Positions 1-7,962 of a stretch of 64,000 nucleotides of DNA are shown one piece after another. The stretch covers positions 186,001 to 250,000 of the forward strand of contig CBDEVU010000006.1 in NCBI GenBank assembly GCA_965243715.1, in the 5' to 3' direction. Made by a program: the position numbers and the translations under genes. Position 1 is the first letter of the stretch. Every line of letters begins with the position of its first letter. Source of the stretch: UBA11606 sp965243715. GTDB lineage: Bacteria; Actinomycetota; Acidimicrobiia; Acidimicrobiales; Aldehydirespiratoraceae. Below the pieces are notes generated by a model. It saw only the letters and a program-made list of their open reading frames with translations. It made no database searches and was not told the DNA's origin.

Positions 1-381
1 GCGGAGTTCGTCGGCCAAGGCGTCGAGCGCAGTCGGATCGGGGTTCGTGTTTGCTTGGCTGAAGTCCAACGCCGCCATAGTGTTCATCGGTACGACATGG
101 ACATGAACGTGCGGGACTTCGAACCCGGCGATCATTAGCCCGATGCGGGCCGGATCGAGCAGGGCCTTCTGGGCTTGGCCGATTCGTTGGGCGACCGTCA
201 TCAGGTGGGCGGCGGTTGCGGCGGGCAGGTCAGTCCACTGGTCCACTTCGACCCGCGGGACAATCAGCACGTGACCGTGAGCGAGGGGCCGCACGTCGAG
301 AAAGCCGACACAAACATCGTCGGTCCACACGAAACGGGCGGGTATATCTCCGTTGATAATGCGAGTAAAAATGGTTGGCAC
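1..381 (-). CDS. HIT family protein (3' end outside window)
   Basis: This is a histidine-triad nucleotide-binding hydrolase or transferase; relatives act on AMP-containing dinucleotides such as Ap4A. Reading the minus strand from a GTG at 381, the protein opens VPTIFTRIINGDIPARFVW, the usual HIT N-terminus, and carries the triad HVHVHVVP near residue 97. The last residues run off the window edge, so the C-terminus is missing. It is transcribed away from the phosphatidyltransferase gene. In M. tuberculosis a HIT protein also neighbours a pgsA gene, which supports the call. The exact substrate cannot be told from sequence. Confidence 0.85.
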   Translation of the reverse strand, partial: MPTIFTRIINGDIPARFVWTDDVCVGFLDVRPLAHGHVLIVPRVEVDQWTDLPAATAAHLMTVAQRIGQAQKALLDPARIGLMIAGFEVPHVHVHVVPMNTMAALDFSQANTNPDPTALDALADELR

Positions 382-404
382 TTCCAGATCGTAGGCTGGA
401 TGGC

Positions 405-1031
405 GTGAGCGATGAAAAAGCCAACTCGCCCGCCGAGCGAAAACCTCAGCTAGGGATCTTCGAGGACCGTATTTGGACGGTCCCGAATCTCATCTCGTTA
501 GCCCGCCTAGCGTGCATTCCGTGGTTCCTCTGGTTGCTTTTCGATCAAGACGATCGTTGGGCCGCGGCTCTGCTCTGGGGGTTCATTGGGGCCACCGACT
601 GGCTCGACGGTTGGTGGGCTCGCCGTTTCAATGTGGTGAGCGAGTTCGGGAAACTCATTGACCCTGTAACCGATCGAGCCGTCCTCATAGTCGGGATTCT
701 CGCCGTCGGGTTCGACGGTTCCGTTCCCTGGTGGCTGGTAATCTTGACCCTCGCCCGCGAGGCGGTGGTGGCCCTTGCCGGCCTAGGGTTGGGTGCGCTA
801 GGGGCCCGCCGAATAGATGTGACCTGGTGGGGCAAGTGCGCCACCTTTGGCTTGTACTTCGCCTTCCCATTCCTCCTCGCGGGAGCTAGCACCCACTCCA
901 CCGCCGATTGGTTCAGGGTGTCGGGATGGATCGTGGCGGTACCGTCGCTGATCTACAGTTACCTCTCGGCGGCCCAGTACATTCCGCTCGCCCGCGTGGC
1001 ACTTCGCGAAGGTCGCCTCGACAAAGGGTAG
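405..1031 (+). CDS. pgsA: CDP-alcohol phosphatidyltransferase (PgsA type)
   Basis: An integral membrane enzyme that transfers a phosphatidyl group from CDP-diacylglycerol to a polar alcohol, giving phosphatidylglycerol phosphate or, in actinobacteria, phosphatidylinositol phosphate. The full signature DxxDGxxARx8GxxxDxxxD is present (DWLDGWWAR, then G and two Asp), followed by several hydrophobic helices. I chose GTG 405 because an upstream in-frame ATG at 375 overlaps the divergent HIT gene start, while 405 lies 7 nt after a TAGGCT -10-like box. The stop overlaps the promoter-like TAGGGT before the next gene. The acceptor alcohol is not determined; synteny with Rv1822 suggests the PgsA2 group. 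Confidence 0.85.
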   Translation: MSDEKANSPAERKPQLGIFEDRIWTVPNLISLARLACIPWFLWLLFDQDDRWAAALLWGFIGATDWLDGWWARRFNVVSEFGKLIDPVTDRAVLIVGILAVGFDGSVPWWLVILTLAREAVVALAGLGLGALGARRIDVTWWGKCATFGLYFAFPFLLAGASTHSTADWFRVSGWIVAVPSLIYSYLSAAQYIPLARVALREGRLDKG

Positions 1032-1041
1032 GGTGGCGGGC

Positions 1042-3534
1042 ATGAAGGCGGTCATCATGGCAGGCGGTGAGGGAACGAGGCTTCGCCCCCTCACCTCAAA
1101 CGTTCCGAAGCCAATGATGCCGCTGGCGAATCGGCCGATGATGGAACACATCGTCGACCTTCTACGACTCCACGGTTTCGAGGAGATTGTGGTGACCGTG
1201 GCCTTCATGGCCAATCACATCCGGACCTGGTTCGGCGACGGATCCGAGTTCGGGGTCAAGATGGTCTACGCCACGGAGGACACGCCGCTCGGAACCGCCG
1301 GTTCGGTCCGCAACGCGATGGACGAACTCACCGAACCTTTTCTGGTTATATCCGGCGACGTACTAACCGATCTTGACCTCACCCAGCTCGTGGAGTTTCA
1401 CGAGGCCAATCAAGCAATGGCCACCATCGGCTTAATCCGAGTCGACAATCCGCTCGAATTCGGTATCGTCATCACCCGCGAGGATGGTTCGATCGAGCGA
1501 TTCTTGGAAAAGCCCGGCTGGGGTCAGGTCTTCTCCGACACCATCAACACCGGAATCTTTGTTCTCGAACCGGCGATCTTCGACTACATCGAACCCGGAC
1601 GACCGGTTGACTTCTCCAGTGAGGTTTTTCCTGCCCTGCTAGCCGACGAACAGCGTCTTTTTGGCGCGGTCGGCGAAGGCTACTGGGAGGACGTGGGAAC
1701 GCTCGAGAGCTACCTCAGCGCCCACAATGATATTCTCGATCGTCGAGTTCATGCCAAAATCGACGGCTTCGACCGCGGCAACTCACTTTTCATTGGCGAA
1801 AATGTTTCGATAGATCCGCTTGCGAACGTGCAGGGTCCGGGGGTCATTGGCGACAACTGCCGGATCGAAGCGGGGGCCACGATCGGCCCCTACAGCGTGC
1901 TCGGCGCCAACGTCCGGGTTCGCGCCAAGGTCAGCACCGAACGAGTCGTGGTGGCCGACAACGCCTATCTAGCAGAAGGGGTCTCTTTGCGCGGGGCCTC
2001 TATCGGTCGTGCCTGTGACCTTCGCAAAGGTGTCAAGGTCGATGAGGGTGCCGTTATTGGCGACGAGTGTTTCGTGGGGGAGGGGGCCGAGATAGGTAGC
2101 GGCGTCAAGATCTATCCGTTCAAGACAATCGAATCGGGGGCCATCGTCAACAGTTCGATCGTGTGGGAAACTCGCGGCGCTCGCAGCCTGTTCGGCAAGC
2201 GGGGCGTGTCGGGGCTAGCCAATGTCGATATCACGCCCGAACTCGTAACCCGACTAGCGATGGCGTACGGCACTACCCTCGTTCCCGGCGATATTGTCAT
2301 CACCAGTCGCGACAGCAGTCGCTCGGCTCGGATGCTCAAACGGGCCGTCCATGCCGGTCTAAACGCGGCGGGTGTTTCGGTGCAGGATCTCGAATTGACT
2401 ACGCTTCCAGTTGCTCGTTTCATCACTCGGCGACCCGCTGTCTCGGGGGCGGTCTCGATTCGTCTCGACGAATCCGATCCTCAGACGGTCGTGATTGGGT
2501 TCATGGATACCGAGGGCGCGGACTTGTCCGAAAACGCGCACCGTAAAATCGAGCGAGTCTTCAATCGGGAGGATTACCGACGAGTCCTACCGTCTGAGAT
2601 CGGCGACATTGACTACGCCCCTCGGGCCCTTGAGCACTACGCCATCGCCGTCGAATCCACCGTTCAGCTGCCCCGGATTCGCCAAGCCGGTCTCAAGATC
2701 GTGGCCGACTACGGGTACGGGGCGGTTTCTTTCATCATGCCTAACCTCTTGGCGAAACTAGAAGCCGAGGTCATGGCGGTAAACCCGTACGCGTCCACCT
2801 CCGGCGCGGCGGCATTCGACCGCGACCGTCATGGCGCCGCGCTGCGAGAACACGTACACGCATCAGGCGCATCGCTTGGCGCGGTCTTTACTCCCGGTGG
2901 TGAACAACTCACCATCGTCGACAACACCGCTCGGGTGCTCACCGACGATCAACTGATGCTCGCCTTGATAACCCTGCAAAGCGAGGCCCTCGACGGAGCC
3001 CGTATCGCGGTGCCGGTTTCGGCGACCGGGCACGCTGTTCGTCTCGCCGAGTCGATCCCCGGCGGAAGTGCGGTGCTGACGCCCACCTCTTACGCCGCCA
3101 TCATGGCCGCGGCGGCCGATCCCTTAGTGAACCTCGCCGCCGGTCCCGCGGGCCGCTTCATCATCCCGAGTTTCATGCCCGCGTTTGACGCCACCGCAAC
3201 CTTTGTGACGCTTCTCGATCTTCTCGCCGGTTCTGAACGTTCTCTCGCCGAGGTCGTCGACACCCTTCCGTCGGTCCACATGCATGTCGAGACCCTGGTT
3301 ACGCCGTGGGATCGCAAGGGTGCTGTCATGCGTTCACTGGTTGAACACTCCACCGGTCGTCGTGTTGACTTAGTAGATGGCGTCCGAATTCACCATGATT
3401 CGGGTTGGGCCTTGATACTCCCAGACCCAGAAGAGCCGCTCACCCGGGTGATCGCCGAAGGAGTAGATCAGGCGGTCGCCGAGGGACTCGCCGCACAGTA
3501 CGCGCGTCGAATCGAACAACTCGTGCGTGACTAG
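1042..3534 (+). CDS. Sugar-phosphate nucleotidyltransferase fused to degenerate phosphomannomutase-like domain
   Basis: An 830-residue protein in three parts. Residues 1-235 are a mannose/glucose-1-phosphate nucleotidyltransferase with the loop GGEGTRLRPLTSNVPKP. Residues ~250-380 are left-handed beta-helix hexapeptide repeats. The rest aligns with the four domains of the phosphomannomutase/phosphoglucomutase superfamily, but its catalytic landmarks are replaced: no TASHNP serine loop (SIRLDESDP instead), no DGDxDR metal loop (TPGGEQ), no GExSGH (AGPAGR) and no RPSGTEP (LPDPEEP). The N-terminal half probably makes GDP-mannose or another NDP-sugar, and the C-terminal half probably regulates or scaffolds. 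ATG 1042 is preferred over GTG 1033 because TAGGGT lies 7 nt upstream. Confidence 0.85.
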   Translation: MKAVIMAGGEGTRLRPLTSNVPKPMMPLANRPMMEHIVDLLRLHGFEEIVVTVAFMANHIRTWFGDGSEFGVKMVYATEDTPLGTAGSVRNAMDELTEPFLVISGDVLTDLDLTQLVEFHEANQAMATIGLIRVDNPLEFGIVITREDGSIERFLEKPGWGQVFSDTINTGIFVLEPAIFDYIEPGRPVDFSSEVFPALLADEQRLFGAVGEGYWEDVGTLESYLSAHNDILDRRVHAKIDGFDRGNSLFIGENVSIDPLANVQGPGVIGDNCRIEAGATIGPYSVLGANVRVRAKVSTERVVVADNAYLAEGVSLRGASIGRACDLRKGVKVDEGAVIGDECFVGEGAEIGSGVKIYPFKTIESGAIVNSSIVWETRGARSLFGKRGVSGLANVDITPELVTRLAMAYGTTLVPGDIVITSRDSSRSARMLKRAVHAGLNAAGVSVQDLELTTLPVARFITRRPAVSGAVSIRLDESDPQTVVIGFMDTEGADLSENAHRKIERVFNREDYRRVLPSEIGDIDYAPRALEHYAIAVESTVQLPRIRQAGLKIVADYGYGAVSFIMPNLLAKLEAEVMAVNPYASTSGAAAFDRDRHGAALREHVHASGASLGAVFTPGGEQLTIVDNTARVLTDDQLMLALITLQSEALDGARIAVPVSATGHAVRLAESIPGGSAVLTPTSYAAIMAAAADPLVNLAAGPAGRFIIPSFMPAFDATATFVTLLDLLAGSERSLAEVVDTLPSVHMHVETLVTPWDRKGAVMRSLVEHSTGRRVDLVDGVRIHHDSGWALILPDPEEPLTRVIAEGVDQAVAEGLAAQYARRIEQLVRD

Positions 3535-3568
3535 CGCTACAAGCTAACATGAACGGGCGAACATAGGC

Positions 3569-3574
3569 TAGGTT
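3569..3574 (+). promoter_or_regulatory. -10 box of leaderless gcvH transcript
   Basis: TAGGTT followed by exactly 6 nt and the gcvH ATG at 3581. No Shine-Dalgarno sequence is visible, so transcription probably starts at or next to the A of the ATG. No good -35 hexamer is seen. Confidence 0.45.
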
Positions 3575-3580
3575 CCGATC

Positions 3581-3961
3581 ATGAACATTCCTGAGAATTT
3601 GCGTTACTCGTCTGATCATGAATGGGTTTTAGTGGAAGGCGATGTGGCCACGATTGGCATCACTGACTACGCCCAAGACGCGTTGGGCGATGTTGTCTAT
3701 GTCGACGGGCCAACAGCGGGCCAAACCCTTGCTGCCGGTGAATCGTTCGGCGAGGTGGAGTCGACCAAATCGGTGTCAGAGTTGTATTCGCCGGTCAGTG
3801 GCGAGGTCGTGGCCACCAACGACGACCTTGAAGGTGAACCGGAAAAACTCAACCACGATCCCTACGGTGACGGTTGGATTTGTTCGATCCGACTGAGCGA
3901 TCCTTCCGAAGTCGACGAACTCCTCGATGCCGCCGCCTACCGGGCCCTCGTTGGCAGCTGA
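3581..3961 (+). CDS. gcvH: Glycine cleavage system H protein
   Basis: The lipoyl-bearing carrier that shuttles the aminomethyl group between P, T and L proteins during glycine oxidation. At 126 residues it has the normal family length. It begins MNIPENLRYSSDHEWV and carries the lipoylation motif GEVESTKSVSELYSPVSGEV with Lys63 as the modified residue. It heads the garA-ftsR-like-BFN-MerR-gcvT run, the same order as Rv1826 onward in M. tuberculosis. The partner gcvP lies 15 kb away on the other strand (19228-22107), so the glycine cleavage genes are split into two loci here. Confidence 0.97.
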   Translation: MNIPENLRYSSDHEWVLVEGDVATIGITDYAQDALGDVVYVDGPTAGQTLAAGESFGEVESTKSVSELYSPVSGEVVATNDDLEGEPEKLNHDPYGDGWICSIRLSDPSEVDELLDAAAYRALVGS

Positions 3962-3968
3962 TTTGGCG

Positions 3969-4436
3969 ATGGAACTCGACTGCTCGGCTTGCGGCCACAG
4001 GAATCTCGCCTCGGCGAAGTTCTGCTCGTCGTGCGGAGTGCAGCAAGTTCCTGACTCGGTCACGACAGAGACACCGGCCGTCTCGGTGGAAGTCCGTGGC
4101 ATCGACCTAATCGATCGTTCCGCCTTCTCTCCTCATGAAGGACTGTTCGTCGTGGTACAGGGAAGCAAAACGGGGGCACGGTACGCCCTAGACGCCGATC
4201 TCGTGACCCTCGGGCGTCACCCGAAGAGCGATATTTTTCTCAACGACGTAACCGTTTCGCGACGACACGCCGAGGTCCGCCGCAGCGGCGCTCGCTACAT
4301 CGTGGCTGATGTCGCGAGTCTTAACGGCACCTATATCAACGGCGACCGCACCGAGGGTCAAGAGTTGCTAGACGGCGACGAAGTCCAAGTCGGTAAGTTC
4401 AAATTCGTGTTCGTCTACGGTACCGGCGATGCCTGA
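3969..4436 (+). CDS. garA: FHA-domain protein with N-terminal zinc ribbon (GarA/OdhI-like)
   Basis: In mycobacteria and corynebacteria GarA/OdhI binds 2-oxoglutarate dehydrogenase and glutamate-metabolising enzymes through its FHA domain and is switched off by Ser/Thr kinase phosphorylation. Here the FHA domain (about residues 55-150) has GRHPKSDIFLNDVTVSRRHAE and NGTYIN, very close to GarA. It is preceded by a CxxC-x10-CxxC zinc ribbon (Cys 5, 8, 19, 22) and by TTETPAVS, which may take the place of the phosphorylated ETTS segment of GarA. I chose ATG 3969, 7 nt after the gcvH stop, because upstream starts fall inside gcvH. It overlaps the next gene by 8 nt. Confidence 0.85.
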   Translation: MELDCSACGHRNLASAKFCSSCGVQQVPDSVTTETPAVSVEVRGIDLIDRSAFSPHEGLFVVVQGSKTGARYALDADLVTLGRHPKSDIFLNDVTVSRRHAEVRRSGARYIVADVASLNGTYINGDRTEGQELLDGDEVQVGKFKFVFVYGTGDA

Positions 4437-5187
4437 AGCTACCCCCGCCCCCGACAGCTTGCCGATAGGTTCGGGCCCTCACCACTCGATTGGTGAGGTG
4501 TTATCGCTGCTTAAAGAAGAGCACGAGGACGTCACTATCTCCAAGATTCGCTTTCTTGAGAGTCAAGGGCTCATCAACCCGGAGCGCACCCCCTCAGGTT
4601 ACCGAAAGTTCTATAACGACGATGTTGAACGGTTGCGCTGGGTCTTAGCGCAGCAGCGAGACAATTTCCTGCCATTGAAGGTCATCAAGCGACGCATGGC
4701 CGAAGCAGGCTTTGATCCCACGGCTGAGCTCCCTGCCCGCGACACCGAACTCCCAGCCCACGAAACCGAAGCGTTGCCCGAACCGGCCTTGTTCAATCGA
4801 CCCGCCGATACGGTTAGCCTGAGCGCTGGGGAGTTGGCCGAGGCGGTGGGCAGCGACATCGGCTTCATCGGTGAACTCGACCGACTGGGGCTGATCGAGG
4901 CAGTCGATACCGGCGCCGGCCGGGCCTTCGATCACCAAGCACTACTCGTTGCGCAGGCCGCGGTCGGGCTTCAGAGTCACGGCCTTGATGCCCGCCACCT
5001 TCGTATGTTCAAGGTGGCGGCCGATCGTGAGTCGGGCGTGCTGGGGCAGGTGGCGCGGCCGGGTCTGAGCCGGGGAGGCGCCGCCGAAGAGGCCGCCCTA
5101 GCCGTCATCACTGAGATGGTGCGCTTGGGTGACGTTCTCCGGCACGCGGTGATTCGGCGGAATTTTGGCGCCCCGTTTGATGAGTGA
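4429..5187 (+). CDS. ftsR: MerR-family regulator, FtsR-like
   Basis: A 252-residue winged-helix MerR regulator. The N-terminal HTH is visible as HHSIGEVLSLLKEEHEDVTISKIRFLESQG split over residues ~19-50, followed by the wing (RTPSGYRKF) and VERLRWVLAQQ. The closest known context is Rv1828 and C. glutamicum FtsR (next to odhI), which activates ftsZ. The position directly after the GarA-like gene is the same, and the 8-nt overlap implies translational coupling. The C-terminal half after residue ~110 is less conserved and probably mediates dimerisation. The FtsR role is inferred from synteny. Confidence 0.82.
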   Translation: MPEATPAPDSLPIGSGPHHSIGEVLSLLKEEHEDVTISKIRFLESQGLINPERTPSGYRKFYNDDVERLRWVLAQQRDNFLPLKVIKRRMAEAGFDPTAELPARDTELPAHETEALPEPALFNRPADTVSLSAGELAEAVGSDIGFIGELDRLGLIEAVDTGAGRAFDHQALLVAQAAVGLQSHGLDARHLRMFKVAADRESGVLGQVARPGLSRGGAAEEAALAVITEMVRLGDVLRHAVIRRNFGAPFDE

Positions 5188-5740
5188 AGGACTCGACGTT
5201 CTTCTTGACGAAACGGAGATTGGCGAGGTCGTTTCTCGGCTGGCGGGAGAGTTGTCGCAAGCGTACGACGATGGCGTTGTCCTAGTGGCCGTCTTGCGGG
5301 GCAGTGTGTCGTTCCTCGCTGACTTGGTACGCGAGATGACCATTCGCGCCACAGTGGATTTTGTGGCCATCACCCCATACACCCCCGAAACCGGCCGGGT
5401 TCGACTCTTGATGGATGTCTCCACCGATCTTCGCGGTCGCCAGGTGGTGATCATCGAAGACATCGTCGACACGGGCCATACCGCGTCTTTCTTGGTGGGC
5501 GAATTGGGTCGACGCAAGCCTCGGTCGCTTGCGATATGCACCCTCGTCGATCGACCGGTTCGACGGGTTGTTCCGGTCGACTTGCGCTACGTGGGTATAA
5601 CCGTGGCCGACCAGTTTGTGATCGGGTATGGTCTAGATTTCGCGGGCCGCTACCGAAACGTCCGGGTTCTGGCCGTCGCCGACCGTGAAATCTTGGCTTC
5701 TGATCCCGATGCTTACGTAGAGACTCTTTACGTGACGTAG
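5180..5740 (+). CDS. hpt: Hypoxanthine/xanthine phosphoribosyltransferase-like
   Basis: Type I phosphoribosyltransferase of purine salvage, joining PRPP to hypoxanthine or guanine. The PRPP loop VVIIEDIVDTGHT is near residue 98 and the flexible region LLMDVSTDLRGR precedes it. ATG 5180 is chosen over a TTG at 5165 because its ATGAGTGA overlaps the stop of the preceding MerR gene, a coupled arrangement. Hpt is not part of the matching M. tuberculosis cluster, so this looks like a lineage-specific insertion between the ftsR-like and BFN genes. Base specificity is not resolved by sequence alone. Confidence 0.88.
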   Translation: MSEGLDVLLDETEIGEVVSRLAGELSQAYDDGVVLVAVLRGSVSFLADLVREMTIRATVDFVAITPYTPETGRVRLLMDVSTDLRGRQVVIIEDIVDTGHTASFLVGELGRRKPRSLAICTLVDRPVRRVVPVDLRYVGITVADQFVIGYGLDFAGRYRNVRVLAVADREILASDPDAYVETLYVT

Positions 5741-5743
5741 GAT
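5738..5743 (+). promoter_or_regulatory. -10 box of leaderless BFN-domain gene transcript
   Basis: TAGGAT overlaps the hpt stop codon TAG and is followed by 6 nt and then the ATG at 5750. No Shine-Dalgarno sequence lies between. The spacing matches other genes in this window. Confidence 0.45.
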
Positions 5744-5749
5744 AGTTGT

Positions 5750-6241
5750 ATGCAAGAAATGGAGCTTCTCGGACTGCGGGTAGAGATGCCCGCCAACGCA
5801 CCCATGGTGTTGTTGCGAGAACGCAGCGCTATGGGGCGGACGGTGCCAATCTTCATTGGCGCGGCGGAGGCCACCGCCATTGCTATGGCCCTTGATGGCA
5901 TCTCGACTCCTCGCCCGATGACCCACGATCTCTTCCGTGACGTGCTCGAAGAGTTGGCCGTGGAGGTGGAACGAGTGGTCATTACCGAACTGCGGGACAG
6001 GACCTTCTTCGCCGAACTTCATCTCGTGCGAGCGGGCGTCACCTCTACCGTGTCGAGCCGCCCTTCCGATGCGCTGGCTTTGGCGGTGCGTACCGGAACT
6101 TCAATCTTTGTCAGCGACGACCTAGTCGAAGAGGTTGGCGTTTTAGACCCCGACCGGCCAGACGAAGAGGCGCCAGAGGAGGTAGTCGAGGAGTTCAAGA
6201 AGCTTCTCGACAACATCTCTCCGGAAGATTTCGAGGACTAG
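5750..6241 (+). CDS. Bifunctional nuclease family protein (BFN/DUF151)
   Basis: A 163-residue protein of the DUF151 family, whose plant and Thermotoga members gave the name bifunctional nuclease; the role in actinobacteria is unclear. The family core is plain: LLRERSAMGRTVPIFIGAAEATAIAMAL split over residues ~21-48, then RPMTHDLF and SRPSDALALAVRTGTSIFV. An acidic tail (DPDRPDEEAPEEVVEE) follows. The neighbours and length match Rv1829. The start lies 6 nt after a TAGGAT box, so it may be expressed apart from hpt. Confidence 0.88.
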   Translation: MQEMELLGLRVEMPANAPMVLLRERSAMGRTVPIFIGAAEATAIAMALDGISTPRPMTHDLFRDVLEELAVEVERVVITELRDRTFFAELHLVRAGVTSTVSSRPSDALALAVRTGTSIFVSDDLVEEVGVLDPDRPDEEAPEEVVEEFKKLLDNISPEDFED

Positions 6242-6278
6242 TTGGTTTAGAAATCTTCCCCGAATCGAGCGAGGGTAA

Positions 6279-6307
6279 TTGACCGTTCGGACTCTACGGC
6301 CTAGAGT
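6279..6307 (+). promoter_or_regulatory. Putative promoter of MerR gene
   Basis: TTGACC (6279-6284) and TAGAGT (6302-6307) are separated by 17 bp in the 138-bp gap before the MerR gene. A leader of about 65 nt would carry the AAGGGA ribosome site. No operator dyad is obvious. Confidence 0.35.
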
Positions 6308-6379
6308 TATCATCATCACATTGACGTAATTTAGATCGTTTCCCCTTGGCGGGTTGGCGAGAAATTAAGGGATCATAAG

Positions 6380-6853
6380 TTGACTGAACACGGATTCAGC
6401 GGACCTAGAGCGGCCGATATTGTCGGCATCACATTTCGACGGCTCGACCATTGGACAAGGATCAAGCTAGTTCGACCCTCACACACCGAAGCAGCGGGCA
6501 GTGGCACCCGCCGCATGTACAGCTACCGCGACTTGCTGGAGTTGAGGATCATCAAGAGGATGCGCGATTCTGGCATCAGCCTGGTGAAGATTGGCAAAGT
6601 TTTACAGTACGTGCGCGATTCGTTGGGCGGCGATCTTGCTTCGGCCAATCTGGTTATCGACGGCCCAAGATCGGTGCTGGTAAAAACCGGGGAAGAACTC
6701 ATCGACATCTTACAAAACGGTCAGGGTGTGCTCAACGTTTTGCCCCTCGCAGGCGTCAAGGACGACGTTGATGTCCGCATCGTGGACCTCTACCCCGAGA
6801 TGGCCGAACAGGTAATTGACCCGCTGGACCGCAAGGCCGCGGGGGACGCCTAG
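6380..6853 (+). CDS. MerR-family transcriptional regulator (Rv1830-like)
   Basis: A 157-residue MerR-type DNA-binding protein. The HTH spans about residues 7-40 (GPRAADIVGITFRRLDHW), with the wing GSGTRRMYSYRDLLELRIIKRM and the helix SGISLVKIGKVLQYVRD. The C-terminal ~70 residues (LVKTGEELIDILQNGQGVLN) form a compact domain shared with Rv1830-type proteins. The start is TTG at 6380, supported by AAGGGA 8 nt upstream and by conservation beginning right there. It completes the conserved gcvH-to-MerR cluster. The effector is unknown. Confidence 0.85.
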   Translation: MTEHGFSGPRAADIVGITFRRLDHWTRIKLVRPSHTEAAGSGTRRMYSYRDLLELRIIKRMRDSGISLVKIGKVLQYVRDSLGGDLASANLVIDGPRSVLVKTGEELIDILQNGQGVLNVLPLAGVKDDVDVRIVDLYPEMAEQVIDPLDRKAAGDA

Positions 6854-6870
6854 TTTGGGTTCGGCTCGCC

Positions 6871-7950
6871 GTGTCGACATCACCTGACTGTCGCCGTTCT
6901 CCACTACACGATTGTCATGTCGCGCTCGGCGCGAAAATGGTGCCTTTCGGTGGTTGGGAGATGCCGCTGAACTACGACGGTGGGACGATTGCTGAGCATC
7001 TGGCCTGCCGCCGTGGTGCGGTGGTGTTCGATGTCTCGCATCTGGGTACGTTGCGGGTCACCGGCGACGGGGCTCTGGATGCCCTGCAATGGGCGTTTAC
7101 TAACGATCTGACTCGGGTGGAACCCGGCCGAGCTCAGTACACCCATCTTCTTGATCCTCACGACGCGTCGGTTCTCGATGACATCATTGTTTGGTGGGTC
7201 AGCGAAGACCGCTTCGACGTAATGCCAAACGCATCGAACACCCGCCGGGTTGCCAAGGCGCTCGCGGAGGGACCAACTCGGCCTGTGATGGTTGACGTAA
7301 CTCCGACTCGGGCCGTTCTTGCAGTACAGGGACCGACCGCTCGATCGCGCCTCGCCCAAGTATCACCCGAGGCCGCCGCGGTAGGTCGCTTCCGAGTGAT
7401 CGAATTGGCTATCGACGATGTCCCCGTCGTGGTGGCTGGTACCGGCTACACTGGCGAAGACGGAGTCGAGATAGCGGTTCCCGTGGCCCACGCGACGGCC
7501 GTCTGGGACTCTATCGTTGGGGCAGGAATCGAACCAGCCGGACTCGGGGCTCGCGACACCCTACGCCTCGAAGCAGGCCTTCCCCTGCACGGCCATGAAC
7601 TCGGGCCTGGGGTTACCTCACTGCAAGCCGGACTCGATTGGGTTGTTCGCTTCGACAAGCCCGACTTCCGCGGTCGGGCCCCGCTCGCCGTCGAAGCCCA
7701 AAACGGTCCCCGTCGGCTACTCCGAGGGCTCGTGGTCGAGGGTCGCCGTCCGCCGCGTGAAGGCCAGCGGGTCTGGTGCGGCGATAAGGCAATCGGCGAG
7801 GTCAGCAGCGGAAATTTCTCCCCGATACGCGGGCAGGGTATCGCCTTGGCCTTTTTGACCCCCGAGATCGAAGAGGGAGCCGAGGTGGCTATCGATGTTC
7901 GCGGCACGATGGTTCCCGCCCGAGTTGCCCAACCGCCGTTTCACACCTGA
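6871..7950 (+). CDS. gcvT: Glycine cleavage system T protein (aminomethyltransferase)
   Basis: Tetrahydrofolate-dependent aminomethyltransferase that releases ammonia and forms 5,10-methylene-THF from H-protein-bound aminomethyl. The 359 residues fit the family. It opens SPLHDCHVALGAKMVPFGGWEMPL with the typical folate-fold start, then VVFDVSHLGTLRVTG and the conserved C-terminal barrel region. The start is GTG 6871, 17 nt after the MerR gene. Presence close to gcvH supports GcvT rather than a YgfZ or dimethylglycine dehydrogenase relative. It converges with aroC, 12 nt apart. Confidence 0.9.
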   Translation: MSTSPDCRRSPLHDCHVALGAKMVPFGGWEMPLNYDGGTIAEHLACRRGAVVFDVSHLGTLRVTGDGALDALQWAFTNDLTRVEPGRAQYTHLLDPHDASVLDDIIVWWVSEDRFDVMPNASNTRRVAKALAEGPTRPVMVDVTPTRAVLAVQGPTARSRLAQVSPEAAAVGRFRVIELAIDDVPVVVAGTGYTGEDGVEIAVPVAHATAVWDSIVGAGIEPAGLGARDTLRLEAGLPLHGHELGPGVTSLQAGLDWVVRFDKPDFRGRAPLAVEAQNGPRRLLRGLVVEGRRPPREGQRVWCGDKAIGEVSSGNFSPIRGQGIALAFLTPEIEEGAEVAIDVRGTMVPARVAQPPFHT

Positions 7951-7962
7951 ACCCAGCGTGAA

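Noticed and set aside
6854..6870. Glycine riboswitch before gcvT, or before gcvP (22108-22154)
   Set aside because: The upstream gaps are only 17 and 47 bp and show no paired aptamer-like pattern.
7446..7907. Long minus-strand frame within gcvT
   Set aside because: Low-complexity Ser/Pro/Arg product, antisense to a conserved enzyme, no start signals.
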